From Orobanche coerulescens (lineage: Eukaryota > Streptophyta > Magnoliopsida > Lamiales > Orobanchaceae), in assembly GCA_033398695.1 (NCBI GenBank), contig CM065802.1, positions 76,804,096 to 76,868,095 of the forward strand: a stretch of DNA of 64,000 nt, given 5' to 3'. Below are positions 1 to 10,790 of this stretch, in pieces. Under the pieces are notes generated by a model. The model was given only the letters and a program-made list of their open reading frames with translations, searched no databases and was not told the origin of the DNA. Numbering within the stretch: position 1 is the first letter of the stretch; each line of letters opens with the position of its first letter. The position numbers were made by a program, and so were the translations under genes.

Positions 1-1
1 T

Positions 2-2862
2 CGGAGCCGGGAGTGTCCTCGTCCGCCCTTGACTTGTCATACTTGTGGTCAGTCGGGCCACAAGGCTTTCTTTTGTGAGCGGGTAGGATAGATTCTTGGT
101 GCTCAGACTTCTTTTCCAGCACCTAGGGAGCCGAGTGTGAACCAGGGCTCGTTTGCTCTGTAGTCTCCACCGAGTGCCAGCCGGGGGAGAGGTCGGGGTC
201 AGCCCGCTAGAGGGGGAGCTTCCAGTGTCGGCTCTGCCCATCCGCGTATCTATGAGATGAGGAGGGTCGATGATCCAGCGGCCAATGTAGCGACAGGTAC
301 CGTTCACATCCATTCCCATCCTGTCAGTGTGCTTTTTGATTCGGGTGCTACGCATTCATTCATCTCTTTGGAGTGTGTACGCCGTTAGAGTCTGGACTGT
401 TTGTCGCCTTGCGAGCCTTTCATCGTTAAACTTCCTAGCAGTGATAAAATCATTGGCGATCGAGAGGTCCGAGACTATTCTGTATTTATTTGTGAGAGGG
501 ATTGGCTCTCTAATCTTATTGTCGTTAGCATTGAGGGTGAGTATTTGATTCTCGAGGATGATTGGCTCGAGCGGCATGGTGCAATCATGAACTACCGCAT
601 GAGGATCATCACCATGCTAGCCGAGGACGGCACCGAGCACTCTTTCACGAGCCAAAAGAGAAACCAGAAGTTCGTAATTAACGCCTCGAAGGCGATGAGA
701 CTCCTGCAAAAGGGGTGTACTGGTTATTGGTGCTATGCCTTGAAGGCGGAGGATGGTGGAGTTGAGCTTTCATCGATTCCAGTCGTTAGCGAGTTTCCTG
801 ATGTTTTTCCTGATGAGTTACTGGGGCTGCCACCAGACCGTGAGGTCGAGTTCGCTATAGAGTTAGAGCCGGGTGCGGCTCCGATTTCTAAGGCGCCGTA
901 TCGCATGGCACCTTCAGAGATGGCCGAGTTGAAGAAGCAGTTGAGTGAGCTTCTTGCGTCGGGATAAATTCGACCGAGCGCTTCGCCTTGGGGCACACCG
1001 GTCCTGTTTGTGAGGAAAAAGGATGGTTCACTACGTTTGTGTATCGACTATCGTGAGCTAAATAAGGTGACCATCAAGAACAAGTATCCCTTGTCGAGGA
1101 TCGATGACTTGTTCGATCAGTTACAGGGAGCTGCGGTATTCTCGAAGATAAACTTGAGATCGGGGTACTATCAGCTTCGGGTGAAGGAGTCCGATGTCCC
1201 AAAAACAGCTTTTCGGACAAGATACGGACATTACGAGTTTGTGGTTATGCCTTTCGGGTTAACTAACGCAACGTTCGTGTTCATGCAGTTGATGAACAAG
1301 GTCTTTATCGCGTATTTGGATAAGTGTGTCATCGTCTTCATTGACGATATCCTTATCTATTCGAGGAATGAGGAAGAGCATGCCCATCATCTACGTGTGG
1401 TGTTAGACATTTTGAGGACTGAGCGGCTCTATGCGAAGTTCTCGAAATGCGAGTTCTGGCTGAAGGAAGTGATGTTTTTGGGTCACGTGATTTCAATCGA
1501 GGGGGTCCGTGTGAATCCACAGAAGATTGAGGTCGTGCTAGATTGGGCACTGCCCAAGAATGTGAAAGAGGTCCGTAGTTTCTTGGGTTTGGCTGGATAC
1601 TGCCGTAGGTTCGTCGAGGGTTTCTCGAAACTGGCTCGGTCGCTAACACAGTTGCTCCAGAAATCCGAGACATTCGTCTGTAATGACGGGAGGCAGGCGA
1701 GTTTTGAGAAGCTGAAGAGGCGTTTAACTTCAGCCCTGGTTTTAGCATTGCCGTGTGGCAACAAGGGTTTTGCTGTTTATAGTGATGCTTCAGGTCAGGG
1801 TCTTGGGTGCGTATTGATGAAGCACGGCAAGACCATTGCGTATGCGTCGAAACAGTTGAGGCCGTACAAGCTCAACTACCCAACTCACGATTTGGAGTTA
1901 GCGGCAGTTGTTTTTGCACTCAAGATTTGGCATCACTATCTTTTTGGCTCTGCGTGTCAGATTTTTACCGATCATAAAAGTCTGAAGTACATATTTATTC
2001 AGCGGGAGTTGAATATGAGGCAGATGAGGTGGTTAGAGTTTATTAAGGATTATGACCTTAAAATCCTTTATCATTCGGGCAAGGCGAACATTATGGCCGA
2101 CGCCTTGAGCCGGAAACCGGTTGCGTTTAGGACACTTGATATCCTCACGTCTCAATCTGAGCTTTAGCGGGTTTTGATCGAGTTGGATGTTGTGGTTTCT
2201 TGCCAGGAGCTGTCGGACAACTTTGCGCTTTAGAGATTTTGTCGTCTCTGATCAATGAAATTAAATTGAAGCAGTTGGAGGATCCGATGATTTCTCAAAT
2301 CCGAGAGAATGTTCTTAAAGGAAAGTCTCCTAGGTTTGTAATTCATGAAGATGGTGTAGTGAGATTCCAGAGTCGGCTGTGTGTGCCGAATGACTCGGAA
2401 CTGAGGCAGGGTATTTTGCGTGAGGCCCATGCTACGCCTTACTCCGTTCATCCTGGTTCGAGTAAGATGTACAAGGACCTGAGGAGGAACTTTTCGTGGA
2501 ATGATATGAAGGAGGAGGTCGCACGGTTTGTAGCGAGATATTTGACTTGTCAGCAGGTCAAAATCGAGCATCAGCGACCGGCTGGTTTATTGCAGTCGCT
2601 TCCCATTTCGAAATGGAAATGGGAAGATATTTCAATAGACTTCATCACGAGTTTGCCGAGATCGAGGTCGGGCATGAATATGGTTTGGGTGATTGTTGAT
2701 TGTCTGACCAAGTCGGCACATTTTCTAGGCATCAAGGATACTTGGGGCCCGAAGAGGTTGGCTTGTGTGTTTATTGCACAGATTGTGAGGCTTTACGGTA
2801 CTCCGAAGTCTATTGTTTCGGATCGTGATGGCCATTTTGTATCGCACTTTTGGCAGGCTGTG
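2..2862 (+). pseudogene. Gypsy gag-pol, first part (zinc knuckle, protease, RT, RNase H, N-terminal integrase)
   Basis: A CCHC zinc knuckle, CHTCGQSGHKAFFC, lies at 35-76 and marks the end of gag. The aspartic protease motif VLFDSGATHSF lies near 330-362. The RT shows [11 protein letters not shown] and the catalytic VFIDDIL box at about 1240-1355. RNase H follows with YSDAS and [11 protein letters not shown] (about 1776-1992). The integrase has a damaged HHCC finger (a cysteine replaced in RYLTCQQ) and the first two acidic residues, in SIDFITSLP and SDRDGHF. In-frame stops include TAG near 387, TAA at 965, TAG at 2165, and a frame change near 2225. Several stops fit CAG or CAA changed to TAG or TAA. 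The reading ends at the insertion point of element A in integrase. Confidence 0.9.
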
Positions 2863-3284
2863 CATAATGTTGACTCAAAGTATTTTGATGATGATTGGAT
2901 TCAAAACATTTAACAAAATTCATCTCAACGGGCTGTTTCATTGAAGTCAAAACATGCTACTAGCGCACGCTACACATTCAGAATAGCGCACGCTATCGAG
3001 GTCAATATGCAGACTGTGATACCCCATAGTAATAAACCGGGTGATTTTATATTTTGTGAACCGTCGCATAAATTTGGTTATCATGTCGGAGTTGAAAATT
3101 ATAGCACCCGTGTTGTTTAGAATAACAAACTTGAATTTTTAATTACGAAGTGGTACTATATATTGTATATATAATGTTCTATACGTCACCGTCGTGTCAA
3201 CATTCATTGAGATGAGATAGAGATAATAATTCGGATAGTTATAATGATATACATATAGGGATATGAAGAGAAAAGGGATAAGGA

Positions 3285-3420
3285 TAAGAAGGAAAGAAAA
3301 AGAGAGAAGGAGAGAGAGACAGAGAGAGGGAGAGAGAAAAGCGGGACAATGAAACAGAGAAAGAAAAAAAAAGACAGAAATGCATAAGCAGGAAAAGAAA
3401 GAAAGAGAGAGGAGGATGAG
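3285..3420 (+). repeat. GA-rich low-complexity tract in the LTR of B
   Basis: The tract is almost pure purine and is dominated by GAGAGA and GAAAGA units. The matching part of the 3' LTR at 9439-9503 has a longer, purer (GA)n run, so the tract length differs between the two LTRs of one element. Confidence 0.85.
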
Positions 3421-3689
3421 TTCCCGTGTTCCGCCGACAAGGAGATTTCTCCAATAAAACTTCGCAATCTATATATCCATTTGTTCGTATTAACCAGTAG
3501 ATCGTGAATATGTATTTAGATTTTCAAACCGATATCGGATTTATCCGAACGAGGCAAAAAACGGTAATGCCGTCGACTTGCCCGTACGGACTCCCCGGTT
3601 GTCGGAATTTCACAAACTTCATATCATTGCGAAGGTTTCGTCGCAAGGGGCTCGTTTCTGTCCTGAGTGCGAAGTTTCATAGCTGTTTG

Positions 3690-3935
3690 GTGAGGCGTGT
3701 GTGTGACGCGTGTATTTGTGTGTTACGTGTGTTGTGCTTGTGTCGGTTGTGTGTGTTGTGCTGGTGCTGGGCGTGTGTGTGGTGTGTGTGTGTTCCGTCT
3801 GTGTATGTGTGTGATTGCTCGTGTGTGTAGATGTGTGTGTGTGTGTATGAGATTGTTGTGTGTGCTAGGCCGTAGGTGTGTGTGTATGAGGAAGTGTGTG
3901 TGTGGTGTATGTCGGGGTGTGCCGACTTGGACGAT
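3690..3935 (+). repeat. TG-rich low-complexity tract in the LTR of B
   Basis: TGTGTG units are broken by CGTG and TGCTGG variants. The 3' LTR holds the counterpart at about 14297-14525. Reading through gives a cysteine-rich false ORF on both copies. Confidence 0.85.
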
Positions 3936-5433
3936 TGATGTTTTTTATATATAAAAATAGTGTTAGTCGATGTTAAAGAAGTTCCCAGTGAGGTTACGAT
4001 GGACTGGGAGACGTTAAAACGACTATTAGATAGTCATATAAAGGTTTGGGGTGGAAAACATAAATTTTGAAAATCCATGGCTATGCCATTTGAGAATTAG
4101 AAATAAAGTTAGACTTGATTGAAGTTTTCTAAATCTTCAATTTGACCCCAGTACTTTAATATTTTCTTTAAAAGTGTATAATCTTCTTGGTTTCAATCCA
4201 AAATGGGTCAAACGACTGCCAAATGGCTCCTAATTCGAAACACAACATTCTCACACCCCAATAACGCACAGAGTGTGTCCGTAATTATGTCTCACCTAGA
4301 CTCGGCTAAATTGGAATGTAAAGTTCTAATAGTTATATAAATCTTAACACGTTGAACATATAATATGATTCTTTTTAGGTTGAAGGTCTGGCTAATCGCT
4401 CAGTCTATTTTCCTTGTGAATCGAACCTTTTTCATTAGCTGGAATGCCAGGCAAGTACTTTGATTATGTTTGATGTACTTCGTGTGAATGAATATGTGAA
4501 AAATGTGTTTTCTGTGAAATGTGGGAATATCAGAAAATGTGAATTTAGAAACTGGTGATTTATGTGGTTTGTGACGTGTGTAATCAGCGGAAGTGTGAAA
4601 TTACGAATATTCAGTATCATTGTGCATTGACATGAAATAATATGTCATAAACATGCGTTGCAGAGCAGAAAATAATGAACATGTGAAAAATATGGTTGCG
4701 AATATTCAATATGGTTTGTGACATGTGTGATCAGTGGAAATGTGAATTTGCGGATATTCAGTATCATTGAGCATTGACATGAAATAATATGTCATAAACA
4801 TGCATTGCGGATATTGCGGAAAAATCCAAGTAAGCGACTTGGGTTGGCCAAAAGAGCCGAGCGGAATGGGCCCGTGTGCGTGAGTCGTGGCATGCATGGG
4901 AATTGCATTGCATTGCACATAAAATAATGATGATTGTGGTATTGTATTCCAGAATATATGTGATGGCAGTTTGATTTGGATGTTTATTCATTTGTAGTAC
5001 ATATTCATGAATCGTTGTACTTGCACCGGCTATTTGCTGACCCCTTCGGGGTTGAATATACTTGTTGCGTATTCAGGTGCAGGTCTTAATGGCAAACCAG
5101 CGCAGGAAGGACACGAGGATGGCGAGCAACACTGATATCATGCATTATTTGAGTATGTGGTCGTACTGTTGAGAACCGAGTTGTGTTTTGCCTTGTGCTC
5201 GCGCGAGTATTGTAGGGTAATGTGGGTTGTTTGTGGTTCAGTCATTTTGATGATGTTATTATGTCAGTTGGAGTCCCACAGGACAGTGTATTGTTGAGTG
5301 CTGAAATGTATATGGTTTGAAGTTGAGTATTGTCAATGCATGTGTGGATTTATATTGGTTTCAGCCTGATAGGTTCTCCAAAAAGAATCTACGGCACTGT
5401 AACATCTCTGTAAATCACGGGGGATTACAAATT

Positions 5434-5446
5434 GTGGTATCGGAGC
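5434..5446 (+). other. Primer-binding site of element B
   Basis: TGGTATCGGAGCC starts four bases after the 5' LTR. It matches the initiator methionine tRNA-type site TGGTATCAGAGC with one transition. Confidence 0.8.
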
Positions 5447-5450
5447 CTGG

Positions 5451-8400
5451 GTTTATGGATACCTAGGCTGTTGGTGTTTTGGGTCGGTCAAAGTCGAGTT
5501 GGTCGTCTGTTTATGATATCACTGGTTTGCTGCTACCTCGTGCGACCTGCGCTGTAAGTTCCTCTCATCCCCAAAATTATTTTAGTTCCGAGTATATGGA
5601 TTTTAAGTCCTTGTGAGCCGTATTTTGTTGGGGGCTTTGTTTATTAGCTTCTGATCTTATCAGAACCCTGCGGGAAACCAAAGTAATTTATTTGTAATTC
5701 TTCGAATTGTGCTCATTAATTATCCTCCGTGTATATGTTTGTGTAACTTGAGCCTACGAGCATATGGAGATGGTAAGTCTCTCGATTATAAGTCCCTCAT
5801 AGTTGTGCGGTAATTGTGTGGTGCTGATTCGATCAACCCTGGCCAAGGGGATAGAACTTGTTGGTGGAATTAGGGTTTTGAGATGTACATTGCGTATGCA
5901 GTCCGGGTGAAAATAATTATACTGTGTATTTTGGAAAATTAGGAATATTATCGATTCCTATATTCTTTTAAGAATGAGATTTGTAAATATTAATTTTAAC
6001 CGCTGAGGGAGTATGTTTAAAGTAGGGTTTGAAACTCTTTCAAATGGAGAAAAACTGCGATGTGATATGGTTATATCAAACGAGTATCTATTCGGTAGAA
6101 AATCTTTTCTCTCCGATTTAAACAAGTAGTAGAAGAAGAAGGATCTTCATTTTATCTAAGTTCCAAGGAATTTTCGGAAATGTTTCGGAGTATAGACGTC
6201 TTCGAAAATGTTAAAAAAATATAAATTGTGTGTGCATTATTTAAAAATGATTTCAAAACCGAGTGTAAAATAAAGCCTCCCCTTCCAATAAGAGTAGAGT
6301 AACTACAAGTTTTGGCGAAACATAGCTCGCCCTCTTATTTTCAAAGGAATTGTTTTCATAAAGTGCTGGTTCCACAATCGTAAGTTGTGGGATCGTGTGT
6401 CATGTGTGGACACAGGTTTGGTTGCGATTCAGATCGTTGCGTGTTTGTTGTCTTAGTGGGGGTATGGTTGTGATGGTGCTTTTTGGTTGGTATAGGTATG
6501 GCGCGCGCTATTGTACAGAATTGGCGCACGCTACCTTGTGGATAGCGCACGCTAATCTGTCCGGCATATGAACCGGACAGCAATCGTGATGTATCATTTC
6601 CACTCTTTTTCTTTTCTCCGTGGGCGACACCACAGTGTGAATCAAAGGTGACTAGGAATCGTGATCTTGGCCTATTTTGTTCCGTTTAAAGGTGTTTTGG
6701 AGTATAACATTATATAATCTATTGCTCTTCGTCGGATCGAAGCAATTCCGTGATTCTCTTGAGTTAACCATTTTGAATATTTTGTGCTTGATCTCATTTT
6801 CAACCCGATTCTGATGAATCAATTGATGTTAAATATTGTTGTTGGTCATGTCATATGAATGGTATATCCACAACTCTGACTTGTTCAACTCGGTTGACGA
6901 TTCTAAAGATGCTGAGGAACCACGAATAATTAACGTTCGATCAAATGTCCATAAACTATCGGTGGACAAAGAAAACGATCAAGGGGTGTCCCGTACCCCA
7001 GATGATGGTAGGTGATGCTTTCATAATACATCGTAATTGTTGATGCTTCCGACAATTGTGGTTTTGATTCTCTTTATCTTCTTTCCTTTTACCTCTAACT
7101 TGGTAGTTCTACGTATTGAGGACAAAACTCCCTTTGAGGGAGAGAAGAGTATAATAATCGGGATTCTTGCGCTTGTACAATGTAGGGCCCTGGACCCTTA
7201 TGGTTGACTCTGTTGTTGCACTACAGAACTTGCGAGTTCGGTGGTACTGCGATGATTGGCTTGATGTCTGAACCTATCACAATTGTGGTTTCCATCATGT
7301 ATTGGTTTCAAGATCTCGTTGTATAATCCCATTTTCGTTGAATATTGAACCATATTCCCTTGGCAACTTATGATCCCAACTATATCTAATCGTGATGTGC
7401 ATTGCTTTGATTTCAACCTGTTAACTAAATCACGTCACTACCGAGAAATTCTCGTGATGTTAGTAGTCATTTCGCATTCGTCAGAATTCTCAGAGATTTG
7501 GTCATTCGACCTTATGAAGTTGCTTGTTATATTATTATTTTATTTTCATTGTTCAAAATTTTGGGGACAAACTTCTTTCATTTAAAATGGATCGTAATAC
7601 CCGAATTTTTGACTTCTATATGTTTCCACCCTATCGACTCACTTATGTTCGTTGATACCTGCTGAATGTGTTTGTTCTTCGGTCTTTGCCGTTCGAGCGA
7701 GTTGTGGCATTGTTTCGGATTAGTCCATTTACGATGTGACTTTTCCCAAGTTTGATGCGGCCCTTGTGAACCCTATGCAAAGTGAATGTCTTGTAATTCC
7801 TACAAGCCCACTTAATGTCTTGAGTTGAGGCGTGAACTTCGGAGTTGTTTGATTAGTGTCGTCCCGATTAAGGTGGTTCGATCGTTGTGGTTCGATTGTT
7901 GTTGCTCGATCACGCATAGCGATTATCGAACGGCTGATTTCCTTAAGATTCGGGTACTCGTCCTAGTAAGTCATCTTCCCAACCTTTGAGGTTGTTAGAA
8001 TTATATACTTGTTCACCGTAAAGATCACATTTGATTATTGTACTATTTGGACGACATGGAGTTTGTGTTCGCCGTTGGCAGCAGATAAAATGTGTCATCT
8101 AAAATTTGCCTTGCCTTTGAGTGTTTTATATCCTAAGTTTTGAGACGAAACTTATTTCAAAAGAACTGGGATGTAATAACGTTTATTTTCCCGTTACTCC
8201 CTTCTCTTTTGATTTTTTTTATTTCATTCAGTTCGCTAGTCTTGATGATCAACATATGAGGGTTATCGTGTCTTAACATCAAGCGGGAGTACCAAGAGTC
8301 TACGAGTGCATCTCTTGGCTTGACCAATAATTTGGTTGTATTCGTACCATGGATTAACTCGATCCTTATCAGGTATCCTTGCGAGTCTATCACTAAGATA

Positions 8401-8525
8401 TTATTTCTTTATTATCATTGTTATGCAAGAGATAATTAACACTGGATGACGGCGCCGCCATAATAGTGGCTACTAGAAACAACTGTAGCACCGCTAGTGC
8501 CGCCGACTTAAGATTGGTTTGATAT
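5451..8525 (+). other. Internal region of B without recognisable genes
   Basis: No open frame with a known domain was found over about 3 kb. The first 130 bp resemble the untranslated leader of element D. A segment near 6499-6900 resembles the LTR remnant E, with a palindrome array at its start. Three decayed copies of the GAGGACGAAACTT stretch that normally precedes a gypsy 3' LTR lie near 7108, 7562 and 8137, with a fourth near 9131. This suggests that pieces of several LTR-element ends have accumulated here. Confidence 0.6.
6499..6554 (+). promoter_or_regulatory. Short palindrome array inside element B
   Basis: Sites TGGCGCGCGCTA, TGGCGCACGCTA and TAGCGCACGCTA start at 6499, 6522 and 6543, with offsets of 23 and 21. 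The downstream 300 bp resemble the LTR remnant E, whose own array uses the TTACGGCCGTAA motif instead. It looks like a U3 fragment of another LTR. Confidence 0.6.
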
Positions 8526-8605
8526 GTATATAAGGCCCTGAGGGGTATTCCCATGGTAAACTTAAGGCGCTGACCGAGAAGAAGCAGTTGAATGATCTTG
8601 TAAGT

Positions 8606-8986
8606 ATGGATCCTACTAAGCATACTCGTTGCTTCGAGCATATCAATTATCTAGAGGCCGTAGCACAATTTCAACGGGACGCGAGTCAGACTGCGCAGGA
8701 GGCAGCTATACGAGAACGCGAGCATGCTGCGCAATTAGAAGCTCAGTTGGCTGCAGTACGGCGTACTCTTCGAGAGAGGGAGGCACAGTACACCCAGGCG
8801 AGAGAGGCCCTCCAGGATCAAGCCCAGCAAGAGAGTGCGATGATACGGGCCAACGCTAAGGAGATCCTTGCTATCCTCCCAGCGGCCCCAATTCCGGTTG
8901 CAGAGGTTGAAGAGGATCCCGAGGAAGATCCCGAGGAAGACCCGGAAGAAGAGGTCGAAGAAAACTCTGTCGTCGTTAACCCATGA
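8606..8986 (+). CDS. Short coiled-coil ORF with acidic tail in element B, function unknown
   Basis: An ATG at 8606 opens a 126-residue frame (MDPTKHTRCFEHINYLEAVA). It has a long helical stretch rich in Gln, Ala, Arg and Glu that looks like a coiled coil (about residues 25-80). The tail repeats EEDPEEDPEED before a short end. The frame is also open upstream of the ATG. A TATATAAGG lies at 8526-8534, about 70 bp upstream. I do not recognise the family. It lies immediately before the polypurine stretch and 3' LTR, where some gypsy elements carry an extra ORF. It is the only long open frame in B, so it may be kept by chance or by selection. Confidence 0.45.
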   Translation: MDPTKHTRCFEHINYLEAVAQFQRDASQTAQEAAIREREHAAQLEAQLAAVRRTLREREAQYTQAREALQDQAQQESAMIRANAKEILAILPAAPIPVAEVEEDPEEDPEEDPEEEVEENSVVVNP

Positions 8987-9151
8987 GCTATGCTTAATGG
9001 GGCATGCTGTGTACCGATGTTTTCTTATAAATATGTACTGATGTAATGTTTACGATTTAAGGATAAAATTATTTATGGAGGTAATCTATAACCCGAATGT
9101 ATTTCATCAATCTTCTCCTTGTTTTAAGTTTTGAGGACGAAACTTCTTTGT

Positions 9152-9163
9152 AAGGGGGAAGGG
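9152..9163 (+). other. Polypurine tract of element B
   Basis: AAGGGGGAAGGG directly precedes the 3' LTR start TGTGATACCCC at 9164, after the conserved GAGGACGAAACTTC stretch. Confidence 0.8.
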
Positions 9164-9441
9164 TGTGATACCCCGTAGTAATAAATCGGGTGATTTTATA
9201 TTTTGTGAACCGTCGCATAAATTTGGTTATCGTGTCGGAGTTGAAAATTATAGCACCCGTGTTGTTTAGAATAACAAACTTGAATTTTTAATTACGGAGT
9301 GGTACTATATATTGTATATATAATGTTCTATATGTCACCGTCGTGTCAACATTCATTAAGATGAGATAGAGATAATAATTCGGATAGTTATAATGATATA
9401 CATATAGGGATAAGAAGAGAAAAGGAATAAGGATAAGAAGG

Positions 9442-9490
<49 letters not shown>

Positions 9491-9515
9491 GAAAGAGAGA
9501 AAAGCGGGACAATGA

Positions 9516-10732
9516 TATTGGAATATTTATTCCACACATTATTTAATGTGTTTTGATGATTAAAGTTGCTAAACAACAAAACAACATTAAGGCGAAGCAA
9601 AATGACGATGCAGACGAAGATGCAAAAAGTTGCAATCTGGACTGCATTAGCGCACGCTAAGGCATATATGTTAGCGCATGCTAACGAGGAGTAATCTGCA
9701 TTCCAGCCAAGTTTCGAAGTAAGCTGCAGTGAAGTTAGCTGATGGGATAGCGCACGCTACACGTTATCATTAACGCACGCTATCGAGCCTTGTTACCGTT
9801 GTGAAGGAATTCAAACACAGAATGACGTATGCAATGAAGTCAGCATTAGCGCACGCTACAAAGTATGATTAGCGCACGCTAAGATGTTTGAATCAAGTCA
9901 ATCCGAACGTTGGGAAAAGCAAGTCAAAGTCAGCATATCAAACGGATACTTTGACAATCCAGGCAACGGATATATTGTATTAGCGCACGCTACAATGTGC
10001 TATTAACGCACGCTAATACAAGAAGGTTACGTACGTAAGGCAGAAGGCATAACGTACGCTAAAGAAGAAACGAAGCTACTGGACTGAAACTAAGAACAGT
10101 CTAGCGCACGCTACAGGCACGCTAAAATATTAGCGCACGCTACCAGAGGAAGGCTAGCGCACGCTAGCAAGTCAAAACAGCCAGCAACGGCTAGTTTATG
10201 GGAAATGCCTATAAATACCATTCCTATGGTATTGGTTGAGTACAACAACTTCAAGCAAACAAGATATTCATCTGAGAATCATATTCTTACATTGTTGTTG
10301 TAATATTGAGATTATATTGTTAGTTTGAGTGTTTATACATTCAACATTATACACGAGCGAGAAAAAGAAAAGATACGATTTGATTCGGTGTTATTAGGAT
10401 CAAGGATCCGGCATTGTTAGAATCACAATCGCTATCTTAGTGAGGTTTAGCTAGTACCGATAGAAAGCTAGAGTGGTTGATTCCTTATCCAATAGAAAAG
10501 GAAAAATGGTTTTTCTCGGACCGATAGAAGACGAGCTTGTAACGGTAATCCCTCGACCGATAGAAGAGAGGCATAGAGGTTTTGATCTTAAGCCTAAGGA
10601 AAAAGATACATCGAGAGAGGACGTAGGCTTCGTTAATAGCCGAACCTCTATAAATCCTTGTGTGATTTATTTTCCGCAATTTATTTACGCTTCCGCACAA
10701 AACGGCGCAAATATCCGATTTGGTACCCAACA
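9516..10732 (+). repeat. 5' LTR of element C (1217 bp)
   Basis: It begins TATTGGAATATT, a mutated form of the TGTTGGAATATT seen at the 3' LTR, and ends TTGGTACCCAACA. It contains the palindrome array and a TATAAATA box at 10210. A run of about 45 bp near 10069-10118 differs strongly from the 3' LTR, while the rest is nearly identical. Confidence 0.93.
9648..10217 (+). promoter_or_regulatory. Paired palindrome array and TATA box in the 5' LTR of C
   Basis: Sites related to TAGCGCACGCTA come in pairs. Starts are 9648 and 9672, 9748 and 9771, 9847 and 9870, and 9981 and 10004. The within-pair offsets are 24, 23, 23 and 23. More sites lie at about 10050-10165. TATAAATA at 10210-10217 follows about 50 bp after the last site. 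The 3' LTR has the same arrangement, with TATAAATA at 13483-13490. Confidence 0.78.
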
Positions 10733-10734
10733 AT

Positions 10735-10746
10735 TGGTATCAGAGC
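10735..10746 (+). other. Primer-binding site of element C
   Basis: TGGTATCAGAGC begins two bases after the 5' LTR. It is an exact match to the usual site complementary to initiator methionine tRNA. Confidence 0.88.
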
Positions 10747-10790
10747 GGTACTCCAATACGCGGCTTAATATCCGAGGAGAATAAGATCAA

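Larger units (their letters stand above)
3015..5429 (+). repeat. 5' LTR of element B (2415 bp)
   Basis: It runs from TGTGATACCCC to GGGGGATTACA, followed by a primer-binding site. It includes a GA-rich tract (about 3285-3420) and a TG-rich tract (about 3690-3930). The short ORFs here, including a cysteine-rich reading over the TG tract, repeat in the 3' LTR and are low-complexity artefacts. No 12-bp palindrome array of the kind seen in A, C, D and G is visible in this LTR. Confidence 0.9.

Noticed and set aside
3204..3467. Phe/Leu/Ser-rich minus-strand ORF that looks like a membrane protein
   Set aside because: It is the translation of a GA-rich simple repeat on the reverse strand. The counterpart at 9288-9600 changes with repeat length.
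3504..3954. Cysteine-rich ORFs over the TG-rich tract in the 5' LTR of B
   Set aside because: They are low-complexity translations of TGTG repeats and recur in the 3' LTR copy near 14111-14437. No domain or conserved start supports them.
9648..10165. CRISPR-like array of short palindromic repeats with regular spacers
   Set aside because: The host is a plant, the repeats are only 12 bp with variable copies, spacers are about 11 bp, and the array lies in an LTR promoter region. No cas genes are present.
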